Of a stretch of DNA of 64,000 bases, positions 47,038-59,267 are shown one piece after another. How positions within the stretch are numbered: position 1 is the first letter of the stretch; the number at the start of each line of letters is the position of its first letter. Position numbers and translations under genes: made by a program. Origin of the DNA: Absidia repens (lineage: Eukaryota > Mucoromycota > Mucoromycetes > Mucorales > Cunninghamellaceae); contig MCGE01000022.1 of assembly GCA_002105175.1 (NCBI GenBank), positions 558,001-622,000 on the forward strand. The letters are read 5' to 3'. The notes under the pieces are model-generated. The model saw only the letters and a list, made by a program, of their open reading frames with translations, did no database searches and was not told the origin of the DNA.

Positions 47038-47989
47038 ATTGTGTATGTATATATATGAAAAGGGGAAGTTGCTTCAAGCAGAGAGAACTTTTTTGTTCAT
47101 TGTTTTTTTTTTGGGATCCACATATTTATAACCTTTACCTGAGACAATCAAAAAAAAAAAAAAAAGCTTTAGTGAGAACGTTTTTCAGGGGAAACCAATC
47201 ATGGGGAAGAAACAATGTATTTTATACGCCGTTCGTTCCACTCTGAGCTTTTGGATATACCATCGAATCAATGCAAAGCGGCTGTTTCTCTACGTTTTTT
47301 TTATGCCCACCCCCTTATTGCATGCTAAACGAATTCTCCGGATTTTATACAGATAAAAACAGTTCAGTAGTCATATCTGAAATACAGTAATAAATATATA
47401 TAGTGCTGAAAATAGTCATACATTTATATATTTATGTATCTATGATCATGCTGTAAAGCCTTCACGATGATTTCTTTTGACACTATTGCCTAATATTTAT
47501 ATTGGTACAGACGATATTATGGGGTGCTATTGGATATCTTTCAAAAATAAAAAGTTTTGAATCCCGCTCCACGTCAACCAGTATTCGCTGCCGCTACATA
47601 GATGATAGCCAATATTCATGAAAAAGAGTATATCATTATCCACATCATCATTTGTCCCAAAAAAAATCCACGGTAAACATTCATACCATACACATTCATA
47701 CAGATATATACACATTCCTTCCTGTAACCAACGTACTATCATCCTATTAGCATACATACTGAATTGTCTGAAACATACAGAGTAAACAATAGTAAGCAGT
47801 GATAAAGAATCAATTTTATTTCATTTTCTTAAAAGATCAGAATAATAACATAGATAAACTAAATAGAAAATTGAATGCTAAAAACTAGATAAAGAGTTGG
47901 AGAGCGGGAAGAAAGGGATAAAGCTAACTAGTGATATCATAAAATAATGGGAAGGGGGGGGAATGAGGGGAGGAAGAAGGAATAATAAT
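47038..47989. other. intergenic, no gene seen
   Basis: NDUFA4-like promoter side (T-rich complement of 47100-47165) and the 3' region of the bHLH gene. The ORFs are short and unremarkable. Confidence 0.45.
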
Positions 47990-48640
47990 TCACGAAGATT
48001 CACCTATTTCGGCAGGATGGCTAGCTGGCTTTTGTTGTTGTTCCTGTTCCTCTTGATCATGATCATTTTGCTGTTCGTCCAAGCGAGCCTTGAGTTCCTC
48101 AATTTCCTCTTGTTGTTGTTGATTCGTTTCTCGATATTGTTCATTTTGTTCTCGTAATGCCATAATTTGCTCCACAAGCTGCTTGATATGCTGCACAGCG
48201 CGTCTCAGAATCCTCGACTTGTTCTTTTCGTTACCAGGAATCACCGCCACAAGATCATCCATGGCCTGGTTGATCGTTTCGCGCCGTCGACGTTCCACTC
48301 TTTTATGATTATCTTTGCGGATTACATACCAAGCATCTGAATATGGTTCAGGTTTTTCAACGTCAACGCCGATTGGAGGAGTGAGTCTAATCATATATAC
48401 ACATATACACAAAAAATACAAAGATAAGAAGAAGGAGATGTAAGAAAAAAAGAGAGATGAGTGACTTGAGATGATGGTGGCAGCAAGAAAAATTAAATAT
48501 GTGGTCATGTATTGTACTTACGGGTCTGCGGGGCTTGGACTGATTGGTTCCATGGGGGTGTTTTCGACTTTAACCTCATCAACTTCCATAGCATTGTTTT
48601 CAGTGATCTTTGTTCTACTGCGAAGTGAGACGTTTGGCAT
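47990..48640 (-). CDS. CBF1: bHLH transcription factor, Cbf1-like
   Basis: Exons 48522-48640 and 47990-48386 encode 171 aa. The basic region RKDNHKRVERRRRETINQA carries the His67/Glu71/Arg75 triad used by CACGTG-binding bHLH proteins. Helix-loop-helix follows (AMDDLVAVIPGNEKNKSRIL) and then a leucine-zipper-like coiled coil (about 105-150) and a Q/E-rich tail. RKDNHKxVERRRRExIN and PGNEKNKSxIL are Cbf1/centromere-binding-factor signatures. Cbf1 proteins bind CACRTG in sulfur-metabolism promoters, and in yeasts also centromeres. The protein is shorter than yeast Cbf1, lacking a long N-terminus. See the palindrome upstream. Confidence 0.9.
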
Positions 48641-48756
48641 TGTTGATTATAGAATATACAAAGGAAAAAAGAAGAAGGAAAAAAAAAAAGGAAAAAACAG
48701 TGAGAGAAAAAAGAAAAAAAGAGGGAGGAAAAAATTTAAATCGAGGTTTTAAAGAA

Positions 48757-48778
48757 CATGTGATTTGCAAATCACATG
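48757..48778. promoter_or_regulatory. perfect 22-bp palindrome with two E-boxes
   Basis: The half-site CATGTGATTTG is followed directly by its exact complement CAAATCACATG, about 117 bp upstream of the bHLH start codon. Each arm begins with CATGTG, a CANNTG E-box, and the centre is ATTTGCAAAT. It could be an autoregulatory bHLH site (inference). Confidence 0.6.
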
Positions 48779-49534
48779 GTTTTTTCGACACCGTACCACC
48801 TTCAATGCTGTCCTTTTTATTTAAAAATATCATATCATTCATTCATCATCACCCATTGGTTGCCATCTATAATAACGATGAACAATGGTGATCACAAGTA
48901 AACATCTTGACTCTTTGCAAATTAGATAACAAAGTGAACGGTCACATGGTGTTTTTTTTTCTCCTACCCCCGTCTAATAATTATGGATGGATGGATTGGA
49001 ATTTTTTTTTCTGATTTTACACGTGCTTGAAAATCACTCCTACTAATAATAGCGCTTGTTCAAGGGAAACCAACCGGCATTTTCGGCTTCAATATACAAC
49101 TGCTTTCAGTCAAATAGTAGTGTATATATATGTTTGCTGTAAATATGTTTGGTGAAAAAGGCTGATACATATCATGAATTTTATTGGCTGTGACTCATGT
49201 AGGTTATTAAAAATCTATTAAAACGTAAAAAAAAAAAAAAAAAAAAAAAAACCATAGCTTGGACCCTATTGTTTTAAGGAAAAGATCAAAAAGGAAAAAG
49301 GCAAATAGACTACAATGTACACATGGTCATATAACAGAAAATATAAAAATGAGAAGATCACATATATTTTATTATGGTCAAAAAGATATCAATATGGAAA
49401 ATAAGAGGAAGGGATGGTATAAAAAAGGGACGGTAAAAAAAAAAAGAGGATGAAAGGGGGGTGGTAAACTAAAAACTAAAACTAAAAAATAAACAAGCGA
49501 GAGGGGGAGAGGGGAGAACCAATCGTGACCACGT
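48779..49534. other. intergenic, bHLH upstream / striatin 3' region
   Basis: No gene. There is a further CACATG near 48943, a CACGTG-like ACACGTGC near 49020 and an A28-type run at 49226-49251. Confidence 0.5.
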
Positions 49535-52500
49535 TCAATGGCCATGATGATACATTTTAACGATTCCATCGGCACCACCGCTGACCATCCAAGGGAAGGA
49601 CCGATGATATTGAATGTCCAACACACCTTCATCGCCCTTTTTCCTGTGAGCCGAGAATTCTTGAATGCAGGTCTTGGTCATATTCATATCCCACAATCGT
49701 ATCGAAGAATCATGTCCACCCGACACAAACGTCATACCACTTGGATCCATGTCCAAACTGGTCACCGCATCCAAATGTGCTGACATCTTATACGTTGATT
49801 TGCCACTGTTGATATCAAAGAACTGTACTTGTCGATCTTCGTGTCCTGAAACGATCAACGACATAGTTGGATGACTGACTACTTTGTTGATTTGCGTTTT
49901 ACATGTCGAATCTAAAGTACAATAATAATAAGAAGCGACGAATCAATATGCGTGTCCTCTTTTTTTTTTTTTTTTCTTCCCCTTCTTTTTCTAAAAAAAT
50001 AACTTGCGCAAACGTGACTTCAACCCCACTTCACTTACCATAATCGTCATCACTTCCAGTGAAAGTGAGAATAGCTTGACCAGTTTCAATATCAAATAAT
50101 TTGATCTTCGCATTCGTGTAAGACACCACCAGTTTGTTCGTATCGGCAGAACAGAAATCGACACATGTGGGCGCCACTATATAAAAATAAATAAATAAAT
50201 AAATAAAGAGGAATTGACCAAGACGAGAGGTAAAATTGCTTTTCTTACCATGTAAAGCGTCATTGTATCGATCCTTTTCGGAGTCGGCATAGTCCCAAGA
50301 TTGTTTCAAAAGTTCACCATTTCCTTGTGTATCCCATACCTTGACCTTTCCATCAGCAGACGCCGATGCCAAAATGGAGGAATTCGATGATAATTTGAAG
50401 TCCCATATAGCGTCGGTATGACCAATAAACGTAGTGATGTAAAGCGACGGATCCACTGGAGAGAATGTACCGTGTTGTTCGGAAGGTAGCCGCCAAACGC
50501 GAATCGTTGAATCCAAACTTGCTGAATATACCCTGTTTTGTTCACCAGATATAGCCACACTAGTGACGATGTTGCTATGTCCTCTAAATGTAGCTGTAGC
50601 ATCCAAATCCTCATGTGCTCTATTATGAAAGTTAATAAATACATATCACACTGTGAGTATAGCATTCGTTTGACTCCCCACCCCCTCGTATAAAACTACT
50701 TACTTTCTGGTCGTGTTTCCTCCTTCTCTGCCAATAGTTCGTTGTAAATTGATAATCTTGACTGTTCCGTCGTCAGACCCTGTAGCCACTAGCATATCAT
50801 TTGGATGGAAAGCAACCGCCCGCACCGAGTCCAAATGGCCCTTGAATGTCATCTTTGTTTTCCATAATTTTGATGTATGTGTATCATTTTCGCGATCCTG
50901 TAAAAAAGAATATGTATCAAGTTGAGTATACTGATAGCTGCTAGGTTTTTCTTTTATTTTATTCATACCTTTGTAGTTGCATTAATATCAGAGTAGGTCA
51001 AATCCATTTCTTGCGGCTCAGGAGACGACGATCTGGGTACATTTTCTAAATGGTGCAAGTAAAATAAAATCAACATCGCTTTCTTTTCCTTTTTTCCCCA
51101 CCTCTTCTCATTGTCGAGTCACTTACTTTTCATCCCCTTGTTTGCATTTCGTAGCATTTTCTGGACCTTTTCATCGGAAATTTTGTATTTTTCTTGCATC
51201 TTCTTGGACTATAAATAAATCAAATACAAAAAAAAAGATTAAAGAAGTTGATGAGAGAAGTCTGATTAGTTGCCATTCCATGATACAAGACGGTGTTTTT
51301 TTTTTCTTTTTTTTTTTTTTCTGGCCTATCCTTACCAAACCTTCATTGTCATCTTCCATTAACATTATATTGTCTCGTGTGATAGGATCCAGTGGCGTAT
51401 CCGATGAGCTGATATCAGAGGAAGATTGTTGGGCTGCATTGTTTAATATGGCTACTTCATCTACATTGTCTACTGCTGGAGTTACTGACGTTATTGGTAC
51501 GAGTGGCTGCTGTTTCCTTGCTGCTTGTATATCATCACCCTCGTCTTCCGTTATCGTCGTCGACGTGGCGTCCTCATCCATACTGCGTGTTGTTCCTATT
51601 TTGGTGTCAGGCGATCTGGGTTGATAACTATCGTTGTCATTTGTACCGTTGTCATTTTGTGAAGGAGGTTTCGAACGATTATTTGATTTTGGTGTTGCTG
51701 GTGATTTACTGCTGGTTTGTTTTGTGGACGGTTTTGGAGTAGTTGAGGATGATATGACTGATGATGAACTGATATAAGATGTTTGATGTTGTTGTGATGA
51801 GGACGGGCGGTCCACTTGTTTTGCGGTGTTTCGTATCGAATTTGCAAAAGTATGGGTGAGTGGCAGTTTACTTGGCATGGACGTAAGGTAGTTTATTTCT
51901 TGAAGACACCTAAAATAATTAATTATATATTATGCTATTCGTCAATACAGAGGTAAGAGAATAAACTTCTATGAGATTGGGATAACTTACGTTTTCAAAG
52001 CCTGACGACTCCTTTCACGAAGTTTGGTATCAGCAATGGCTTCGACAGTGGGCGTGTTTGGCGATCTAGAAACTGTAGTGGAGGGTTGGGTCTGCGGATG
52101 GAAGTTTGCTATAAAATACATGCATAAAGGAAGTTAGTTGACAAAATCAGCATACCATCACACTAACGAAAGCTTACGTATGTCAGTCACGTTCACCTCC
52201 ACCTTATCATCCAAGACATTCTTAGGGGGTTGTTGGTTGTCTGATCCTATATACCGTTTTCTATATATGTATATAACAAAACAAAAATAAGTTTCCTTTA
52301 ATTCTACGTGTTGTTTATCATTCTTATTTAGGTTCTTACCTTTCCTGCCTTAGAGCATATTCGAGCATTTTCACCCGTTTGACTAGGTCGCTTTTGAGAT
52401 TTTCTACGCCTCGTCGTTCACCTTCCAATAATGCAATCCGAGCCTTTTTGTCAAAAGTAAAACGTCAGTATCGCTACAATATATGTATACAATATATATG

Positions 52501-52636
52501 TATTGTATGTTACCTTGAGCTCAGCTCGCTCAATAGTCCATTCATTTCGTTCACGTTCAAATCGTCGCCATTCCGCTTGTAAGTAGTGAAGAACACCTGG
52601 TAAGCTATAGTCAACAGGATTGGATTCACCTAGCAT
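49535..52636 (-). CDS. striatin, STRIPAK scaffold
   Basis: Eleven exons (52514-52636, 52340-52443, 52178-52260, 51991-52108, 51336-51909, 51127-51208, 50969-51045, 50704-50897, 50249-50619, 50039-50176, 49535-49911) give 746 aa. The N-terminal YSLPGVLHYLQAEWRRFE with the coiled coil ARIALLEGERRGVENLKSD is the striatin signature (caveolin-binding, PP2A-binding part). A Ser/Thr-rich linker of about 230 residues follows, then WD40 repeats from about 400 to the end (FKGHLDSVRAVAFHPND, FRGHSNIVTSVAIS, FIGHTDAIWDFKLS, GGADGIVKMYHHGH). Homologues are HAM-3/PRO11/Far8; STRIPAK controls hyphal fusion, septation and development in filamentous fungi. ATG 52636 (MLGESNPVDYSLPG) is used; a GTAAGT near 52860 suggests a 5' UTR intron. 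Confidence 0.95.
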
Positions 52637-53819
52637 GAGAGTAAGCCAACAACAAGTATTGAAGTAATAATATTAATAGTTGTGATAGCGGATATTCCAA
52701 GTAACTAACGGTGATGAGATAAAATAAAATAAAAACAAAACAAAAACGTTAAGGTTAACAATAAGAAGTCTCCTTTTTTTTTTGCTCTGAGAAAATGATG
52801 ATCATCGACACCTCCCTGTTTTTTCTTCCTTTTTTTGCAGTTTCAAGACATGAATATACTTACTGAAATTGTACCAGACAAGCAATAAACGTTTCCTAAA
52901 TTGATTTTATTAGAGCAAAAAAGTGTTTGTGTTCTAAAGAAAGAAAGGAAGAGAGAAATAGAGAAATTGTGAAAGCAAGAAAAGAACTGGATCGGGATTT
53001 AAATTGCATTTGATCTTTCTTGTAGTGGTCAATATTTTGACACTGGCAAAAATAAAAACCGCCATCAAATCAACAAAATAAACAATACCCACTGATTTTC
53101 TCTCAGGAGACTCTAGTCACTCTAGTATTATCACATACTGATATCTTTGTACAGAATGAAACCGCATTATCTTTTTCATAACCCAGGAGACCGCGTTCAC
53201 GCCAACGATTGGTTAGACTTTGTTTGAAAATCCGGAAAAGAATGCGTGTCCTTCACGCTTGAAAAAGCACTCTCCTTTTCCTTTCTTTCAGCCATTATAA
53301 TAGAATTATGCTGCAGCTCTAAAAAAAAAATTGGGTCTCATGGAAAAAGCTAAGGTGTTTTTTTTTCATTTGACAAAAAGTGTTTGGTCAGGTATTATTG
53401 ATAGAAGAGGTGAAAAGAAAAGTTTGGTGTGTATGTGTTTTCATATAGATAAAAAGAACTTTTAGCATTTGACACTGGTTGGTTTTGGACCAAGACCTTT
53501 ATTAAAGTAGAAAGATTATGCAGGTAAACTGAATACTTTTCATTCCGCGCCAATCGGCATGTGTTTATGTGCTCACTCACCGCTTATTTTTTATGCGTCC
53601 TTCACTGTCTATTTTTCATAAGTCTACTACTACAATTTTCTAAAACCATTCAAGAAATATTTTTCAACTCTATTTTTTGAAGGCCATTACTTAAAGTAGA
53701 CGGAATGCTAAGCACGACAGTTCATCAATGTTGCCTCATACATAACTTTTTCTTTCTTTTATTTTGCACATATAAATGTGCATTTTTTCTTCTATACTTA
53801 CATGAACAAGCACTAGTAC
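52637..53819. other. intergenic, striatin promoter
   Basis: 5' leader and promoter of striatin, with a probable leader intron. The rest is AT-rich without a gene. Confidence 0.5.
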
Positions 53820-54129
53820 AGTGTAATTACGGTACGACACAGTAAAGAGTGTGCATAACCACATGGCAATATAAATTACAGCTATGATCCACAACAACAA
53901 TGTTGTATCAACAGGAAAGCGAAATTGGATCGTTGTTCTGGGTAACATTGTTCTTCTGATGTGTGCAGACATAGTATATATAGCAAGACATGGACATTCT
54001 GTAATCGTCGTTTGTGTTGCTTTTATTAAAATTTAAAATTCCATCGCAAAAAAAATCATGGAAATGATCAGAACTGCAGTTTAGCGAAAGGTTGCAGAAA
54101 ACATTTAAATTCCGCCCACGTGAAATTTA

Positions 54130-54189
<60 letters not shown>

Positions 54190-54770
54190 TTCCATTTTCT
54201 TTTTTTCTTCGTCATTCAACTTTTTTACGGTTATGATGATCTTAGATTAGTGCCAGGACTAGTTTAGAAACGTTTTCAGATCAGGGATGACAAGATGCAT
54301 GGGGAAACCCGTTCATTTTGAATTCAGGATTCAGAACCACCATTAGTTGGTTTTTGGAGCCTTGATCAGTTTAGTTTAGTGTTTAGTTTGTTCATAGTTG
54401 GAATACGTATCTAAATAAAATATGTCTTTTGTGATTGCTTCGATGAAATATGTCCCATAAGTCTCTCTCATGACATGTACAATATATTAATTTGTTATTA
54501 CTACCATCACCCTCCCTTTTGATGAGTGCTGGTCATCGTTGTGTTTCAATAAAAGTATCTCTTGTAATTTTTCTCATTTATTTTACAGAAGACTAGTTAC
54601 CGTTTTAAAATTGATCCTTTAGATTAGTGCTGACCATTCTTTGAATCTCACATGAATCTCCCTCATCCATCTCTCAATAGATCATTCGATAAAATCCGTC
54701 GTTATAAAGAATCCCTCTAGTATGTACCAATAGCTTTAATAAAATATGCTTTTTTTTTATTAGACATTCT
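53820..54770 (+). repeat. dispersed repeat, copy 8 (longest)
   Basis: Plus copy with both arms. The 5' arm (near 53880-53960, AAGCGAAATTGGATCG) matches copy 3. The head AATTCCGCCCACGTGAAATT (54108-54127), a (CT)n tract (54131-54186), the central block (54254-54310), AAATAAAATATG (54413-54424) and a 3' arm like that of copy 2 (to about 54770) follow. It gives the best view of the full element. Confidence 0.88.
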
Positions 54771-55913
54771 CTACCTATTTGATGTGAACATATGCCACTA
54801 TTGTATCTTTGTGTGTACTCTACTATGATAACTTCCCCCTTTCAAATCCAGGACTGGTTGACAGTCTTAGATCGCTTACTTTCAATAATGACCATAAATG
54901 GATGAGTCGTGCTATGCGTGTAGCCGTCGCTATAGAACATTTTGAATTACTTGATAGCTTATCTATGGCCCATTTGCCCCTTCCCCACATCTCCACACTT
55001 ACCCAGATATGAACCACTTTAGCAATAGATATGCTTCTCATCTGTATCTTTCGTTTGACACCTTTCAACAATATTTTTTTTTCTTCGTCTTCAATATACA
55101 TGTATAATGGATACATTAATAATAATTGTTGAATACTGGACTTTTTTAGCCCACACGTTTTATCATGCTTTGATTTAAACAACTGCTTTAAATTTTTTTG
55201 AATACCATAGCCTGACCATTATGCTTCCTTGGATTTCGAGTGGAAGTTGCAAGTTTTCTCGTTCTTTACCTCAGTTTGCGTATTATTATTATTTTCCCTC
55301 TGGAAACGACAATGGCGGTAAATACCTTTTACTGACAATACAGAATGTAGAATTTTTTTCAACGTTTTTTCTTCCAACAAAGTAAAAATTGAAAATGCAG
55401 ATCTGGCTATAAATTCACGCTCGGAATGTGGATTTATCCGGTGTAACAAACCAAGATGAAATTTTCACACGGCAAGTTATACTAGTTCGTCTATTGGACA
55501 AATCTTAAAAGATAAGCGGTACAAACTAGATAAAGCCTATCACATAAAATACTATCCTCACCCAACGTTACGCGACATCGTCAAGTTGACCCAGTGAAGT
55601 CAAATCGAACCGATAGTCAGAAAAAGAACCCCCATAAGATAGGATAGTAATAAAAAAAAAAAAAAAAAAAAAAAAAACAGGGACATAGATCAACGTTGAT
55701 GGTGATCAAATACTATCTGATCTGACAGGTAAAATAAAAATGATGAGAGGTTTCCTTTATTGATTGATAATATACATATAATAATGAGTATGAGAGAGCA
55801 TGTGGATAAAAAAAAAAAAAAAAAAGGGGGATACTAATATAATAATGATACATAATAAATAGGCTATAATACAAAAAAAACTAAGAGGCATAAAACCAGA
55901 ACTAAGAATCTAT
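54771..55913. other. intergenic, bZIP 3' region
   Basis: No gene model. There are A-runs at 55650-55677 and 55808-55825. The two minus frames at 54823-55449 have no recognisable features. Confidence 0.45.
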
Positions 55914-57725
55914 TCATTGAAGACAGTCTTCCATCAACACGGGATCGACACAAGTTGAATTGACCATGGATTTCAGTAGCTGATCAGGGGAGCAATGTTC
56001 GAAGGATGCACGGTGGTCCAGTCTATCCCACATTTCATGAGCCGCGGCAATGGTTGCTGACGGATGCTGACTCGAGCTATAATCATGAGTGGTATCAAAT
56101 AAAGAAGAAGAGCATGATGATGGTGAAATTGACGCCTGACGATCTTGATGAAGAAGAGGATGGTCTTGTTCATCAGTACAAGAGAAGTCGAGTGATTCAC
56201 CAATGGTAGTATCAAAAAAGGATTCCGATGATAACAGTAGGTCAAGTCCATTGCTATATCCCTCTTCCTGTAGCTTGTCTTCATATATCTTTGGTGTTTG
56301 CGGGCAAGATGACACATGTGTTGATGCAGAGATCGGTGATGGTGATGATGGAGGGCTGGAGTGCGATGTTGTCGTTATTGTGATGGGTGATGATACATTT
56401 GCTGGTTCAATAGTAGGCTGTTCATGCGGATAAAGTCGAACAAGTTCCACTGGTGAGCGTTGAGGTTTTGGTGCCAATGGAGGAGATGCGCTAGATCGAT
56501 GTTGCTTTTTATGACGGGAGCGCAATGTGGCAGGTGTGCTAACGGAGAAGGTGTACTTCTGTGGTTGTGGTTGTTGTTGCTGTTGTTGATTCGATGCTGG
56601 TGTAGTTGCAATGCTTGGAACCACATTGACAGGATGGGGCGCAAAAGGAGAAACAGGCACCAGGATTTGAGAACGTTCGTGGTTGTAAATCGATGCAGTA
56701 ACGTGTAATGAATCAGCGGTGACGGCGGTGGGTATTGAAGCAGAAGTAGGCAAAATAGATCTAAGAGGCTCATTTGCTGTAAAGAGTTGCTGTTGATGTT
56801 GTTGATGTTGTTGTAAAGCGTCCGTCCATTCTTGCACCGGTTTTCCTGGTAGCGAGCTGTGCTGAAGCTGAATCCCTTTCAAAGCGACGTTTTCGGCTTC
56901 CAAGCGATAAACAATAGCCCGTAGTTGATGGTTTTCTTGGAAAAGATGGTTGGTGGCCATTGTATGGGTATCTTGAACCTGCTTGAGTTTTATTTCAAGC
57001 TCCTTGACATACCGTTCTTTACGTTCCCGGAAAGCGCGTTGAGCAGCACGATTTTGGGCCTTTCTTTTCACTTTTGGGTCATCGTCCTAAATGAATTAAA
57101 CAGTAATAATGAATGAGCACGATAGCGACAACGGGAATGTATGAGTGTTAATATCAGAGTTGGTTCACCTACATCAGAGGGATCTTCATCAGCCAATGGT
57201 TTGCGCCCTGGCTTCTTACCATTCATAAAGGAAGAGAAATCGTCGCTGTCTGTAAAGGAAAAAAATAAAATTACTATAGCTGGACAAATTTGGAGTTGAG
57301 AGGATGAATATATGTTTTCCACTTACCTTCATTTTCTTCATCGTCGTTAGAAGGAGGAGAATGAGATTGAATTGAGTGGTCTAAGAGTAAAAAAAAAAAA
57401 TATAAAAAAAAAGCGGAAAGAAATAGGTTAGGAATTTGAAATCGTCAAAGATTCAATATTTATAATTACCATGCATAGCCACCTTGTGAATATTACTTTG
57501 AGAAGATTCATCCACTACTTGATCCCATTTTCGTTTATCATGTGCCGAAGAAATAGATTCCTTGTCATCATCAGCAGCAGCGGTCATATCTTTGCTCCAA
57601 GAATTATCTATAATTTCAGTAGTAGCAGACGATGAGGACGGACCTAATTCTTGACACGGAGGCAAAGTATCAGAGCGAGTGAGCAAAATGGGTTGATGGT
57701 CTTGAGAATTAGTATAATCATCCAT
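55914..57725 (-). CDS. AP-1-like bZIP transcription factor (Yap1/Pap1 type)
   Basis: Exons 57470-57725, 57327-57380, 57173-57249 and 55914-57086 encode 519 aa. GKKPGRKPLADEDPSD leads into the basic region KVKRKAQNRAAQRAFRERKE (N141, Q145, F148, R149), the Pap1-type signature, then a leucine zipper (about 152-190, LEIKLKQVQDTHTMATNHL). Pap1 factors bind TTACGTAA/TTAGTAA sites and act in oxidative and metal stress. The long C-terminus is Q- and S-rich. Cysteines are few: SSCPQTP, SCTDEQD and CVDPVLMEDC at the end. The classical C-terminal redox domain is not evident, so H2O2 sensing by disulfides is uncertain. A TATATAAAG box lies near 57911-57920 (complement), about 190 bp upstream of the ATG. 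Confidence 0.94.
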
Positions 57726-57982
57726 TGGAGTGTCTGTAGTTTCTTGTTTTGAAGGCAGTAAGTATGGTCAAGTTAAAGAGGAGTAAAATATATCAATTCA
57801 AAAAGGCAGAAAATCCGGCTAGTGGGATGAAGGCTGTATGATCTAGTCAATTGCGATCGTAAAATGAGGAGAAGAAAGAAGAAAAAACGGTGAAAAGGAA
57901 AAAAAAAAACGACTTTATATAAGAAAAAGAGAAACGATGCCTTATTCGTCGTGTGGAAAAAAAAACATTTTATTACCTTGCC

Positions 57983-58370
57983 TTACCTATCTCTTGATGA
58001 AAGGTTTGCTGGTCTGAGGATAGCAACCTGCTGGCATCGCAAAAAAAAAGGTCATTTCCCCAGTTTTTCCGACTAGATTTCATTTTTTTTAAGATCTCTA
58101 TCATCGACCAAAATAGATACAGTCGAGAAAAAAGAAGGAAAGAAAAAAAGAGAAAAAAAGGGAAATTCATGCATACCGCGTTTTTGCTTCTTTAAAGGAG
58201 CAATAGACTTCTTCGTCAACTGTACTTCTTTTGAGCTTGCCCAATGCTTTCAAGGTTTTTTGTATTTTACTTTCCTGCCTAAAGCTGGAGCGGTGAGATG
58301 AAATTCGGGGGTTGGTTTTTTTTAAGGTTTCGAAATCATCTCCGAAGAGTTGACAAATTGATTGGTTCAT
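57983..58370 (-). CDS. small spliced protein, unrecognised
   Basis: Exons 58177-58370 and 57983-58013 encode 74 aa starting MNQSICQLFGDDFETLKK. It is basic and helical in look (KIQKTLKALGKLKRSTVDEE) and ends FKEAKTRPANLSSRDR. The intron has a good donor (GTATGC) and a CTCAG acceptor, and phases agree. The stop codon overlaps a GTAAGG donor, so further exons are possible. It is on the same strand as the bZIP gene and about 260 bp upstream of its ATG. It could be an independent small gene or an upstream ORF of the bZIP transcript. No family is recognised. Confidence 0.5.
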
Positions 58371-59267
58371 ATCCACTTTTGCTCACTTTATGAAAGCCAA
58401 CAGATGAAGATAGGTCAATTTGCTCTTTATTTCGTTGTCCACTAGCGTCAAAAGTGATGATAGGTTTTATTTCAATTGGAATGAGTTCATTGTCCGCTAT
58501 AGCTGGTAAAAATTGTGGGGAATATCAGTTAAGGGACCTAAGGATAGAAAATGTATGCTCAATGTACTATATATTTCGAAAAAAGAAGAAGAAATATAAA
58601 CAAAAACGATTGAGGATAAAGTTTTATGATATTTGATATTACACACACAGTGAATTACTCGACTTCTTCATAAAATGAAGGACAAATGGAAGGAGAACAC
58701 ACAACAGAAAGCAGTTGCTGTACGTAAATTCAACGATGATGTTATCTGCCGCCAAGTCCTAAACAGGTACTCATAGAAACACATGGTTCAATGTTCACAA
58801 ATGCAGTCATGATACAAATTGGGGTGAGCTTAGAAATCAAAAAGCACTAACCTCCCACGATGCAATATATTGTAAACCCCGTCATAGAAAATTTTTGCCT
58901 TTCATGATTTCTCGTGCAAGGTCGCTGTTGCCCAGATATTCCCCAGCGTTTTGATTTTCCTAGCCAAGACCCACTCCCTAACTTTCCAATGGAGATACCA
59001 ATTTGATAAATTTTATCCCGCCTGAAGATAAATATTGGTGCAACAACGCCTGGCGTCAAAACAATAATCATCTACTCCTGATAACCCCATTCAAAGATAA
59101 CACACCATTCTACTGCATTCTTTATTCAAACAGTAACTAGTCACCTTTCTCTCTAAAAAAATCAACCAAGACACCCGGCATCAACATACGTAGTCATAAA
59201 AATAAATCCATGTATTTTTTATTCAAACATACAATTTCCACTTCATACTATCACTACAAAAAATATT
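58371..59267. other. intergenic, no gene seen
   Basis: Promoter side of the small gene and the 3' region of the ankyrin gene. A 74-codon minus frame at 58847-59071 has no recognisable features. Confidence 0.45.

Noticed and set aside
54131..54186. (CT)n tract as an independent microsatellite feature
   Set aside because: It is the pyrimidine tract of repeat copy 8; other copies have (TTTC)n or mixed T/C at the same place.
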